NCBI RefSeq assembly: GCF_001908205.1
Contig: NZ_LGHL01000123.1
Location: 1-64,000, forward strand
Direction: 5' to 3'
From: Bradyrhizobium sp. NAS80.1
GTDB taxonomy: Bacteria; Pseudomonadota; Alphaproteobacteria; Rhizobiales; Xanthobacteraceae
Length of the DNA: 64,000 nucleotides
The notes below the pieces were generated by a model. That model ran no database searches. It was not told where the DNA came from and saw only the letters and a program-made list of their open reading frames with translations. Position 1 is the first letter of the stretch. Each line of letters starts with the position of its first letter. A program made the translations under genes and the position numbers. Positions 1 to 7,794 of the stretch are shown piece after piece.

Positions 1-1
1 T

Positions 2-682
2 GGACCGGTTGTTGCGCGGCCTGCCGCGCCTGCAGCGGCCCCGGCCGTGCATGCGCCGTCATCACTGTCGACGGCCACGCGCCCGTTCTCGACCCAGGCC
101 CCGAAGGTGCTGCTGATCGGCTCCTCGACCGGCGGTCCTCAGGCGTTGATGTCGCTCGTCACCGAACTTGGCCCGGTGATCGATCGCTTTCCGGTGCTGA
201 TCACCCAGCACATGCCGCCGACCTTCACCACCATTCTTGCCGAGCATCTGGGGCGTTCGAGCCGCCGGCCGGCGAGCGAGGCGGTTGACGGCGAGCCGGT
301 GAAGCCGGGGCGGATCTATCTGGCACCCGGCGGCAAGCACATGCGTGTCGCACGCAACGGCGCGGACGTGGTGATCGCACTCGACGACGGTCCCGCCGTC
401 AATTTCTGCAAGCCAGCGGTCGATCCGCTATTCACTTCAGCCATCGACATCTGGCATGGCAACATCCTCTCCGTGATCCTGACGGGCATGGGCTCGGACG
501 GCATGCGCGGCGGCAAGGACATCGTCGCGGCCGGCGGCAGCGTCATCGCGCAGGACGAAGCCTCGAGCGTGGTCTGGGGCATGCCCGGCGCGGCGGCCAA
601 TGCCGGCATCTGCGCGGCGATCCTGCCGCTCAACCAGATCGGCGCCAAGGTCAATCGCCTGTTCGCGGGAGACCGCTCGTGA
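2..682 (+). CDS. cheB: Chemotaxis protein-glutamate methylesterase CheB (C-terminal part; start lies outside window)
   Basis: This is the methylesterase domain of CheB, which removes methyl groups from (or deamidates) receptor glutamines and glutamates during chemotactic adaptation. The frame is open to the left edge, so the N-terminal receiver domain and true start are missing; the GTG at 47 lies in an Ala/Pro-rich linker and is unlikely to be the start. The catalytic triad motifs are all visible: serine in GSSTGGP, histidine in QHMP and aspartate in GMGSDGMRGG. The stop overlaps the start of cheR by four bases, a typical che operon junction indicating translational coupling. Confidence 0.95.
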   Translation, partial: GPVVARPAAPAAAPAVHAPSSLSTATRPFSTQAPKVLLIGSSTGGPQALMSLVTELGPVIDRFPVLITQHMPPTFTTILAEHLGRSSRRPASEAVDGEPVKPGRIYLAPGGKHMRVARNGADVVIALDDGPAVNFCKPAVDPLFTSAIDIWHGNILSVILTGMGSDGMRGGKDIVAAGGSVIAQDEASSVVWGMPGAAANAGICAAILPLNQIGAKVNRLFAGDRS

Positions 683-1551
683 CGCCCACGGACTACGAGT
701 ATCTGCGCAAATTCCTGAAAGAACGCTCCGGCCTCGATCTGTCCGCTGACAAGCAGTATCTGATCGAGAGCCGCCTGTTGCCGCTTGCCCGCAAGGCGAG
801 CCTTTCCGGCATTCCCGATCTCGTGCTGAAGATCAGGAACGGCGATGGTCGGCTTGCGACCGACGTGGTCGAGGCGATGACCACCAACGAGACCTTCTTC
901 TTCCGCGACAAGATCCCGTTCGATCATCTGCGCGACACGATCCTGCCGGGCCTGATCCAGGCGCGAGCGGCGCGCAAGTCGCTGCGCATCTGGTCGGCGG
1001 CGTCGTCGACGGGGCAGGAGCCTTATTCGATCGCCATGTGCGTGAAGGAGATGGGCGCCGCCTTCGCCGGCTGGCGTGTCGAGATCGTCGCCACCGATCT
1101 GTCGCAGGAGGTGCTGGAGAAATCCAGCGCCGGCGTCTACAGCCAGTTCGAGGTGCAGCGCGGCCTGCCGATCCAGCACCTGATGAAGTACTTCACGCAG
1201 ACGGGCGAGCTCTGGCAGCTCAATGCCGACATTCGCGCGATGGTGCAGTTCCGCCAGCTCAATCTGTTGCAGGACTTCTCCCATCTCGGCACGTTCGACG
1301 TCATCTTCTGCCGCAACGTGCTGATCTATTTCGACCAGGAAACCAAGGCCGTAATCTTCGAGCGGATGGCGAAGTGCATGGAGGCCGACGGCACGCTGCT
1401 GCTTGGCGCCGCCGAATCCGTCGTCGGCATCACCGATGCGTTCCGTCCCCTCGTCGACCGCCGCGGTCTCTATCAGCTCAACCCGGCGCGCTCCGGCCGT
1501 CCCATGGGCGGATTGATGCCACAGCCGTTGAAGGTCGCCGCAGCGAGGTGA
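679..1551 (+). CDS. cheR: Chemotaxis protein methyltransferase CheR
   Basis: CheR transfers methyl groups from S-adenosylmethionine to glutamates of chemoreceptors in the cytoplasm, opposing CheB. The 290-residue length fits the family. The N-terminal helical domain carries the TTNETFFFR motif, followed by the SAM-binding fold with SAASSTGQEPYS and the FCRNVLIYF motif near the end of the fold. The GTG start overlaps the cheB stop. The last ~15 residues are a short basic tail. A palindromic repeat begins 10 bases after the stop and may end the operon transcript. Confidence 0.96.
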   Translation: MTPTDYEYLRKFLKERSGLDLSADKQYLIESRLLPLARKASLSGIPDLVLKIRNGDGRLATDVVEAMTTNETFFFRDKIPFDHLRDTILPGLIQARAARKSLRIWSAASSTGQEPYSIAMCVKEMGAAFAGWRVEIVATDLSQEVLEKSSAGVYSQFEVQRGLPIQHLMKYFTQTGELWQLNADIRAMVQFRQLNLLQDFSHLGTFDVIFCRNVLIYFDQETKAVIFERMAKCMEADGTLLLGAAESVVGITDAFRPLVDRRGLYQLNPARSGRPMGGLMPQPLKVAAAR

Positions 1552-1560
1552 GGACTCGTA

Positions 1561-1586
1561 CCTCTCCCCGTAAGAACGGGGAGAGG
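1561..1586. repeat. Short palindromic intergenic repeat (CTCTCCCCG family), possible bidirectional terminator
   Basis: A perfect 11-bp inverted repeat, CCTCTCCCCGT and ACGGGGAGAGG, separated by four bases, lies between the convergent cheR and GspS-like genes. The same 26-base unit occurs at 29320-29345, so it is a dispersed element rather than a gene-specific terminator, although its position suits a bidirectional terminator. Confidence 0.7.
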
Positions 1587-1595
1587 GAGAAGACG

Positions 1596-2756
1596 TCACA
1601 AGATCGCATGCGGCAAGAAGCGCGAGTCGTTACCCGTGATCGGGCTCTCGTCCTCGCGGATCGACAGACCGCACGGCTCGTGATTAACCAGCCAGCTTCC
1701 GACCACCGGATAGACGCCTGAAAAGTTCGGCAGCGGCGACAGCGCCTGGCGCACGAATCCTTCCGCGCCGTAGGGGCCTGCGTGCTCGTCGAGCGGCATC
1801 CCGCCAGAGACCAGCGTGATATTGGCGCCTTCGCGCGACAGCAGCGGCTTGCGCACATAGGAACTGCCGAGCTCGGCTGCGCGCGGATCGTCCTCGAAGA
1901 AGGCCGGCAGCAAATTGGGATGGTTCGGAAACATGTCCCAGAGCAGCGGCAGGATGCCCTTGTTGGAGAGCACAGCCTTCCATGGCGGCTCGATCCAGCG
2001 CGTCGTCGCACCCGCGAGTTTTGCGCCGAAGGCGTCGTGGAACATCCATTCCCATGGATAGAGCTTGAAGACGAGCGCAATGTCGCGGTCGTCGAGATCG
2101 ACGAAGCCGCCGGCCTCGTCTCGCCAACCGATCTCCTCGATGTCGAGCAGCGTGGTCACAAGCCCCGCCTGACGCGCGGTGTCTTCGAGGTAGGCCAGCG
2201 TGCCGGCGTCCTCCTCATTGTCCGTGGCGCCGGTGAGATGCAGATGGTGGCCGGCGCCGATCGCCTTCCACGCCTCGATCAACCGCTCGTGGATGGAGTT
2301 GAACTGATCGGAGCGCGACGGGATGATGCGCCGTTCGATTGCCTGTTCGAGCCAGGTCCATTGAAACACGGCGGCCTCGAAGATCGAGGTCGGTGTGTCG
2401 GCGTTGTATTCGAGCAGCTTGGCGGGAGCCTCGCCGTCGAACCTCAGATCGAGCCGGCCGTACAGGCTGCGGTCGTCGCGTTCCCAGCTCTCCGCGATCA
2501 GATTCCAGAAGGCTTCCGGAATTCCCAGTCGTCGCAGCTGGCGCTCGTCGCCGATCACGCGGCCGGCAAGCTCCAGGCACATCGCGTCGATCTCGCCGGT
2601 CGGGGTCTCGATGCCGCGCTCGATTTCGTCGAGCGTGAAGCCGTAATAGGCGCGCTCGTCCCAATAGCGCTCGCCGTCGATGGTGTGGAAGGCGAAGCCG
2701 CATCGTTCGGCGGTCTCGCGCCAATCATCGCGCTCGAGACAGGTGATGCGTTGCAT
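1596..2756 (-). CDS. Glutathionylspermidine synthase-like ATP-grasp amidoligase (YgiC/YjfC family)
   Basis: An ATP-grasp ligase of the glutathionylspermidine synthetase family without the amidase domain; its 386 residues match the length of E. coli YgiC. Family members form an amide between a C-terminal glycine carboxylate (glutathione in the founding enzyme) and an amine; the substrate of the YgiC/YjfC branch is not established. Recognisable blocks are the N-terminal RCGFAFHTIDGERYWDE region, LLEYNADTPTSIFEA near residue 115, and the ATP/Mg-binding SSYVRKPLLSREGANI near residue 330. It is the last gene of an operon after the DUF350, YgiB-like and Gly/His-rich genes, three bases after the previous stop, which argues that it acts on or with those products. 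Confidence 0.9.
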   Translation of the reverse strand: MQRITCLERDDWRETAERCGFAFHTIDGERYWDERAYYGFTLDEIERGIETPTGEIDAMCLELAGRVIGDERQLRRLGIPEAFWNLIAESWERDDRSLYGRLDLRFDGEAPAKLLEYNADTPTSIFEAAVFQWTWLEQAIERRIIPSRSDQFNSIHERLIEAWKAIGAGHHLHLTGATDNEEDAGTLAYLEDTARQAGLVTTLLDIEEIGWRDEAGGFVDLDDRDIALVFKLYPWEWMFHDAFGAKLAGATTRWIEPPWKAVLSNKGILPLLWDMFPNHPNLLPAFFEDDPRAAELGSSYVRKPLLSREGANITLVSGGMPLDEHAGPYGAEGFVRQALSPLPNFSGVYPVVGSWLVNHEPCGLSIREDESPITGNDSRFLPHAIL

Positions 2757-2759
2757 GGG

Positions 2760-3011
2760 TCAGCCGCCGCCGTGGCCGCCATGGCCGTGACCACCATGGC
2801 CATGGCCGCCATGGCCGCCGTGGCCGTGCATGTGATGCAGCGTGCCGCCGAAGCCGCCATAGGTCGGACGGCAGTAGGGTTTGCCGCCGATGCCCGGAAC
2901 ACCTTCGAGGCCGGGGCCGCAGGGTTGTTCGCGTTTCACTAGTCCCATCGAGACCGCGCCGGCTGCGGCGCTGCCCATCAAAGTGAGCACAACCCTGCGC
3001 GAACGTTTCAT
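2760..3011 (-). CDS. Small membrane-anchored Gly/His-rich protein ending in GGG (diverged YgiB-like paralog)
   Basis: An 83-residue protein with an N-terminal KRS-basic start and one hydrophobic segment (about residues 7-24), a Cys at 31, a second Cys at 47, a GGFG motif at 52-55 and a tail of His-Gly repeats ending in Gly-Gly-Gly. The anchor (KRS..V.L..MG..A.G), the following cysteine, the GGFG motif and the GGG terminus all recur in the upstream YgiB-like protein, so the two look like paralogs; this is my inference from reading the sequences. The His-rich tail may bind metal. The gene lies 66 bases after the YgiB-like gene and 3 bases before the ligase gene. Confidence 0.8.
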   Translation of the reverse strand: MKRSRRVVLTLMGSAAAGAVSMGLVKREQPCGPGLEGVPGIGGKPYCRPTYGGFGGTLHHMHGHGGHGGHGHGGHGHGGHGGG

Positions 3012-3077
3012 CCCGCTTCCTCCCGCGCCGCTACCTAAGCAGAGCCGCGCGCGGCGTTGAATTCAAAGCCTAGCGTC

Positions 3078-3470
3078 TTAGCCGCCGCCCGAGAAGCCGT
3101 GTGCAAAGGAGCCGAAGCCGCCGCGCGTCACGCCACTCGAGCCTGAATCGGACGACGTCCCCGACGAGGAATGGCTGGAAGAGTCGCTGCTGAAGAAGCT
3201 CGATCGCGACGACCAGCGCGAGCTGCTGCTGCCGCCGCTCGAGGAGCTGCGGCTGGTGCTGCATGTCGTGCTCGTCTGCCCCGGCACAGCTCCGGGAGGA
3301 GGCGGATCGCAATTCTGCCGCGGCATCAGCGTGTAGGCGGTGCTGCCAACCGCGATCGTGCCCATCACCAGCAGGGCGACATGGCCGGAGCGCTTCACCG
3401 GCTCCTGTGGAGCCGCCGGCACCGGCGCCGGCCGGCGCTTGCCGAACTCCTTGGTGGGTTTGCCGGCCAT
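3078..3470 (-). CDS. YgiB/DUF1190-like Ser-rich membrane-anchored protein ending in GGG
   Basis: A 130-residue protein with a Pro-rich N-terminus, one hydrophobic segment (about 30-48), a Cys at 54, a long low-complexity Ser stretch (about 67-112), the VTRGGFG motif at 114-120 and a terminal Gly-Gly-Gly. VTRGGFG and a C-terminal Gly-Gly are features I recall from E. coli YgiB, which is encoded next to the ligase YgiC, and the context here is the same. It starts one base after the DUF350 stop, so it is translationally coupled. Its role is unknown; I suggest it is a surface or periplasmic substrate of the neighbouring ligase. Confidence 0.8.
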   Translation of the reverse strand: MAGKPTKEFGKRRPAPVPAAPQEPVKRSGHVALLVMGTIAVGSTAYTLMPRQNCDPPPPGAVPGQTSTTCSTSRSSSSGGSSSSRWSSRSSFFSSDSSSHSSSGTSSDSGSSGVTRGGFGSFAHGFSGGG

Positions 3471-3471
3471 G

Positions 3472-3876
3472 TCAGTAGATCATGCTGGCAGCGTTCAGCA
3501 GGCCCGCGGCGAGCGAGGACAGTCCGAGCCAGATTGCCGGGGCAAGCTCACCGGCGGCGATCCGTGCCGATAGGTTCGGCACCGGGACCTTCACGAGAAA
3601 GAACACGACGATCTGGACGATCAGCGCGATCATCGCCCAGATCAGGCAGTCCAGTACATTGGCCGAATGCGCGATCGCGCTCACCAGCGGCGCCACGAAG
3701 CCAAGCAGGCTGAGGCCGAGCGCGATCGCCGCGGCCGGATCGTTGTCGCGGATGAGCTGGAACTCGTTGTGCGGGGTGATGCGGGTATAGACGAACAGAT
3801 ACGCCACGATCGCGATCAGCCCGGTGCAGAAATAGACCAGGAAGGCGGGCAGGCCAGCGAGTGATTGCAGGATCAT
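3472..3876 (-). CDS. DUF350 family inner-membrane protein (YjfL-like)
   Basis: A 134-residue integral membrane protein with about four hydrophobic segments, beginning MILQSLAGLPAF. I chose the ATG at 3876 because a GGGGAAC ribosome site precedes it and because the 36 residues encoded upstream are Arg-rich and unlike the family. E. coli YjfL is DUF350 and is encoded with YjfM (DUF1190) and YjfC (ligase), so this operon reproduces a known but functionally uncharacterised gene set. It is the first gene of the operon. Confidence 0.85.
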   Translation of the reverse strand: MILQSLAGLPAFLVYFCTGLIAIVAYLFVYTRITPHNEFQLIRDNDPAAAIALGLSLLGFVAPLVSAIAHSANVLDCLIWAMIALIVQIVVFFLVKVPVPNLSARIAAGELAPAIWLGLSSLAAGLLNAASMIY

Positions 3877-3964
3877 CGTTCCCCATCGTGCAGCGACCAT
3901 TCGTCGGCAGGAGGAGGATAGCGGTTCAACCGCGCGAGGGCGACGAAGCCACCGTCGCGTCCCC

Positions 3965-3995
3965 AAAAAACAAAACCCCGCCATTTGCGGCGGGG
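3965..3995 (-). terminator. Rho-independent terminator of ctrA
   Basis: On the minus strand a 7-bp GC-rich stem (GGCGGGG equivalent at 3976-3982 and 3989-3995) with a six-base loop is followed by TTTTGTTTTTT. It lies 50 bases after the ctrA stop and upstream of the DUF350 operon, separating the two transcription units. Confidence 0.85.
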
Positions 3996-4044
3996 TCCAG
4001 GCTGGGAGGAGCGAGCCCCTGGGGGCTCGCGATTTAACCCAAAG

Positions 4045-4747
<703 letters not shown>

Positions 4748-4826
4748 GCCAGTTCCCCATAGTCGCCGCTCCTGGGCGTCAGGTCGGCCGCATTCGCGGC
4801 ACTCAACAAAACGCCTTTGAACAACT

Positions 4827-5019
4827 GATTCGGATCCTGACAACAGATGGTTAACAAACTCTGATTCTGGAACGCAAGTCCCCCCCGGTGCAATTTTTGT
4901 CGAATCGCCCTAAGGTCTTGCGCGCGAAGCAGCTTTTGTCACCCGATTCCGTTCAAGCTCCACTTTAAGAGACGGGCCTAACCGACTCCCGCGACTCGGC
5001 CTTCCTCTGAAAGGGAGTC
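4827..5019 (-). promoter_or_regulatory. ctrA control region with seven GANTC methylation sites
   Basis: Seven GANTC sites (4827, 4863, 4902, 4945, 4984, 4993, 5015) lie within 193 bases upstream of ctrA. GANTC is the target of the cell-cycle DNA methyltransferase CcrM, and in Caulobacter a GANTC site in the ctrA P1 promoter makes transcription methylation-sensitive. The arms CGACTCCC (4983-4990) and GGGAGTCG (5013-5020) also form an inverted repeat. No gene is apparent between the ctrA start and fliI. Confidence 0.6.
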
Positions 5020-5050
5020 GCGCTCAGTCACAAAGACAGTGACGCAATGA

Positions 5051-5139
5051 TTAATGATGCGGGTAAACACGAAGTTAAGCGCCGTTCAGAAATGTGGCGA
5101 AACTTAATGCTTTCGCCATTAAGCCCTTAAGGATCTTAA
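5051..5139 (+). promoter_or_regulatory. TTAA-rich region upstream of fliI, possible CtrA-binding segment
   Basis: Six TTAA tetramers (5051, 5075, 5104, 5119, 5127, 5136) occur in 89 bases of an otherwise GC-rich sequence. CtrA recognises TTAA-N7-TTAA. No perfect spaced pair is present; the best is TAAA-N7-TTAA at 5064-5078, one mismatch. Position just before a flagellar gene and beside ctrA makes CtrA binding plausible but unproven. Confidence 0.35.
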
Positions 5140-5167
5140 GGAAAGCGCCCCTCATGAAGGCCCTCTT

Positions 5168-6493
5168 ATGAAGGCTCTTGCCGAACAGATCGGCGATATC
5201 GACGGCGTCAACATTTTTGGGCGCGTGGTCGGCGTTCGCGGCCTGATGGTCGAAGTGGCCGGGCCGATTCACGCGATGTCGGTCGGCGCGCGGCTCGTGA
5301 TCGAGACCGGTGCCAACCGTTCCATTCCCTGCGAGGTGATCGGCTTCTCCGGCAACAATGCTGTCGTGATGCCGTTCGCCGGCCTCGACGGTGTGCGCCG
5401 CGGCTGCAAGGCGGTTATCGCCAATGCCGCGAACCAGGTGCGGCCTTCGTCGGCCTGGCTCGGCCGCGTCGTCAATGCGCTGGGCGAGCCGATCGATGGC
5501 AAGGGGCCGCTACCGCAGGGTGCCTCGCCGATGCCGTTCCGCAACGCGCCGCCGCCGGCGCATTCGAGGAAGCGCGTCGGCGCGCCGCTCGATCTCGGCG
5601 TCCGCGCGATGAACACGTTCCTCACCTGCTGCCGTGGCCAGCGCATGGGTATCTTCGCTGGCTCCGGCGTCGGCAAGTCGGTGCTGCTGTCGATGCTTGC
5701 GCGCAACGTCGATGCCGCTGTCAGCGTCATCGGGCTGATCGGCGAACGCGGCCGCGAGGTCCAGGAATTCCTGCAGGACGACCTCGGCGAGGAGGGCCTG
5801 GCGCGCTCCGTCGTGGTGGTTGCGACTTCGGACGAGCCAGCCCTGATGCGCCGGCAGGCAGCGTATCTGACGCTCGCGGTCGCTGAATATTTTCGCGACG
5901 AGGACAAGGATGTCCTCTGCCTGATGGACTCGGTGACACGCTTTGCCATGGCCCAGCGCGAGATCGGCCTGTCCGCCGGCGAGCCGCCGACCGCCAAGGG
6001 CTATACGCCGACCGTCTTCACCGAGCTGCCGAAACTCCTGGAGCGTGCCGGCCCGGGCCTAGGAGAGGGTGCCATCACCGCGATCTTCACGGTGCTGGTC
6101 GACGGCGACGACCACAACGAGCCGATCGCCGACGCCGTCCGCGGCATCCTCGATGGCCATATCGTGATGCAGCGCTCGATCGCCGAGCGCGGCCGCTACC
6201 CCGCGATCAACATACTCAAATCCGTCTCCCGCACCATGCCGAAATCGGCCGATCCGCAGTTCTGGCCGACGATCCAGCGGGCGCGCCAGGTGATGGCGAC
6301 CTATGCCGACATGGAGGAGTTGATCCGGCTCGGGGCCTACCGGGCGGGCTCCAGCCCAGAGGTCGACGAGGCGATCCGGCTGCACGAGCCGCTGGAGGCC
6401 TTCCTGCGCCAGCGCAAGGACGAAAATGCATCACTTGCGGACGGCTACCGCCAGTTGGCGCAAATCCTTGGTAACTTGGAAACGGAACGCTAA
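5168..6493 (+). CDS. fliI: Flagellum-specific ATP synthase FliI
   Basis: FliI is the hexameric ATPase of the flagellar type III export apparatus at the cytoplasmic face of the basal body. The 441-residue protein has the F1-beta-like fold with a Walker A motif GSGVGKS near residue 167, the GERGREV motif just after it, and the VLCLMDSVTRFA Walker B region near 250. An ATG at 5154 opens only a five-codon frame, so the start at 5168 is preferred. It is followed after 120 bases by fliJ, its usual partner. It is divergent from ctrA. Confidence 0.96.
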   Translation: MKALAEQIGDIDGVNIFGRVVGVRGLMVEVAGPIHAMSVGARLVIETGANRSIPCEVIGFSGNNAVVMPFAGLDGVRRGCKAVIANAANQVRPSSAWLGRVVNALGEPIDGKGPLPQGASPMPFRNAPPPAHSRKRVGAPLDLGVRAMNTFLTCCRGQRMGIFAGSGVGKSVLLSMLARNVDAAVSVIGLIGERGREVQEFLQDDLGEEGLARSVVVVATSDEPALMRRQAAYLTLAVAEYFRDEDKDVLCLMDSVTRFAMAQREIGLSAGEPPTAKGYTPTVFTELPKLLERAGPGLGEGAITAIFTVLVDGDDHNEPIADAVRGILDGHIVMQRSIAERGRYPAINILKSVSRTMPKSADPQFWPTIQRARQVMATYADMEELIRLGAYRAGSSPEVDEAIRLHEPLEAFLRQRKDENASLADGYRQLAQILGNLETER

Positions 6494-6613
6494 CTTTGTC
6501 CGGTCATCATCCGATCCCACAGAGTAATAGAGCCGGTCTTGGCCCAGTCGGGCCTTTGGGGAGACCGGTGACGTCCCACGTGCAGCTAGGGGACTTCTGG
6601 GGAGTATGAGTCG

Positions 6614-7033
6614 ATGAAGTCACGAGATACCCTCATCCGCCTGAAGAAGTTTCAGGTCGACGAGAAGCGCCGCCGGGTCACCCAGATCGAGACCATGATC
6701 GCCGACTTCCAGCGGATGTCGACCGATCTTGAACGCGAGATCACGACCGAGCAGGAGCGTGCCGGGATCAACGATCCCTCGCACTTCGCCTATCCGACCT
6801 ACGCCAAGGCCGCGATCCAGCGCCGCGAGAACCTGACCCGTTCGGCCGACGAGCTGAAGGTCCAGCTCGACGAAGCCAAGGCCGCGCTGGCCGAGGCTTT
6901 CGAGGAACTCAAGAAGGTCGAGCTCCTCGACGAGCGCGACCAGGCCCGTGAACGCGCCGAAGAAAACGCCCGCGAGCAGGCCGACCTCGACAGCATCGGC
7001 CTGATGCGCGCCCGCATCGGCGCCGTCGCCTGA
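6614..7033 (+). CDS. fliJ: Flagellar export protein FliJ
   Basis: A 139-residue, highly charged, almost wholly helical coiled-coil protein of the FliJ type, the stalk-like partner that inserts into the FliI hexamer and links it to the FlhA export gate. Typical features are the N-terminal MKSRDTLIRLKKFQVDEKRR and heptad-like Glu/Arg/Lys patterns from about residue 15 to 125. Identification rests on this coiled-coil character and on its position directly after fliI. A strong terminator follows. Confidence 0.88.
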   Translation: MKSRDTLIRLKKFQVDEKRRRVTQIETMIADFQRMSTDLEREITTEQERAGINDPSHFAYPTYAKAAIQRRENLTRSADELKVQLDEAKAALAEAFEELKKVELLDERDQARERAEENAREQADLDSIGLMRARIGAVA

Positions 7034-7064
7034 GGCGCTAGCCCCCAGACCGCCGAGAATTCGT

Positions 7065-7092
7065 AAACCCGGACCCGCAAGGTCCGGGTTTT
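7065..7092 (+). terminator. Rho-independent terminator of the fliI-fliJ operon
   Basis: An 11-bp stem, AAACCCGGACC paired with GGTCCGGGTTT, with a five-base loop and a short T run, lies about 30 bases after the fliJ stop. Confidence 0.88.
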
Positions 7093-7211
7093 CGTATTTG
7101 CTGTCCACAGTCTGGCGCGGCGCCCCTTGGTGGTCGGCTTTGTCGCGCGCTATGGTAGCGGGGTGCCAGGGTCTGCGCGGAAGCGTCGGGACCCGCGCGT
7201 TGGGGGGCTGA

Positions 7212-7757
7212 ATGCTGACGCCAGCGGAGCTGGTCGGGTTGATTGAGGCGGTGGCGAAGGGCGATCAGGCCGCGTTCGAGCGCCTCTATGTCGCCACGCG
7301 CGCGAAACTCTATGGCGTCGTGCTCCGTATCTTGCGCCGACAGGATCTCGCAGAGGAGGTCATTCAGGAGACCTACGTCAAGATCTGGAACAGCGCGAGC
7401 CAGTTCAATCCGGCTCTGTCGTCGCCGATCACGTGGATGGCGTCGATCGCCCGCAACCGTGCAATCGACATCGTGCGCAAGAAGGCGGAAGCCTCGATCG
7501 AGGAAGAGCCTCAGGCGATGGAGGTTGCGGCCGACAGCCCCGATCCGCTGGCGCGCCGGGAGATGACCGAGGAGTTGAAGCGGCTCCTGGAATGTATCGG
7601 CCGGCTCGAGCCGGATCGTCAGAGGCTCGTGCTTCTCGCCTATTACAACGGCTGGAGCCGCGAGCAATTGGCGGAGAAATTCGCCGCGCCCGTCAACACG
7701 GTGAAGACGTGGTTGCGGCGCAGCATGTTGGATATCCGGGAGTGCCTCGGACTATGA
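7212..7757 (+). CDS. ECF RNA polymerase sigma factor (SigK-like)
   Basis: A 181-residue extracytoplasmic-function sigma factor that directs RNA polymerase to a stress regulon. Region 2 is seen around DQAAFERLYVATRAKLYG through DLAEEVIQETYVKIW and ITWMASIARNRAIDIVR (residues ~18-95), and region 4 at the C-terminus around LAYYNGWSREQLAEKFAAPVNTVKTW (about 142-170). The next gene, 37 bases downstream, encodes an RskA-type anti-sigma factor, the classical partner of this subgroup. The inducing signal cannot be read from the sequence. Confidence 0.93.
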   Translation: MLTPAELVGLIEAVAKGDQAAFERLYVATRAKLYGVVLRILRRQDLAEEVIQETYVKIWNSASQFNPALSSPITWMASIARNRAIDIVRKKAEASIEEEPQAMEVAADSPDPLARREMTEELKRLLECIGRLEPDRQRLVLLAYYNGWSREQLAEKFAAPVNTVKTWLRRSMLDIRECLGL

Positions 7758-7794
7758 GGGCCGGACTGGCGAGGGTGGTTCTGGACTGCAATTG

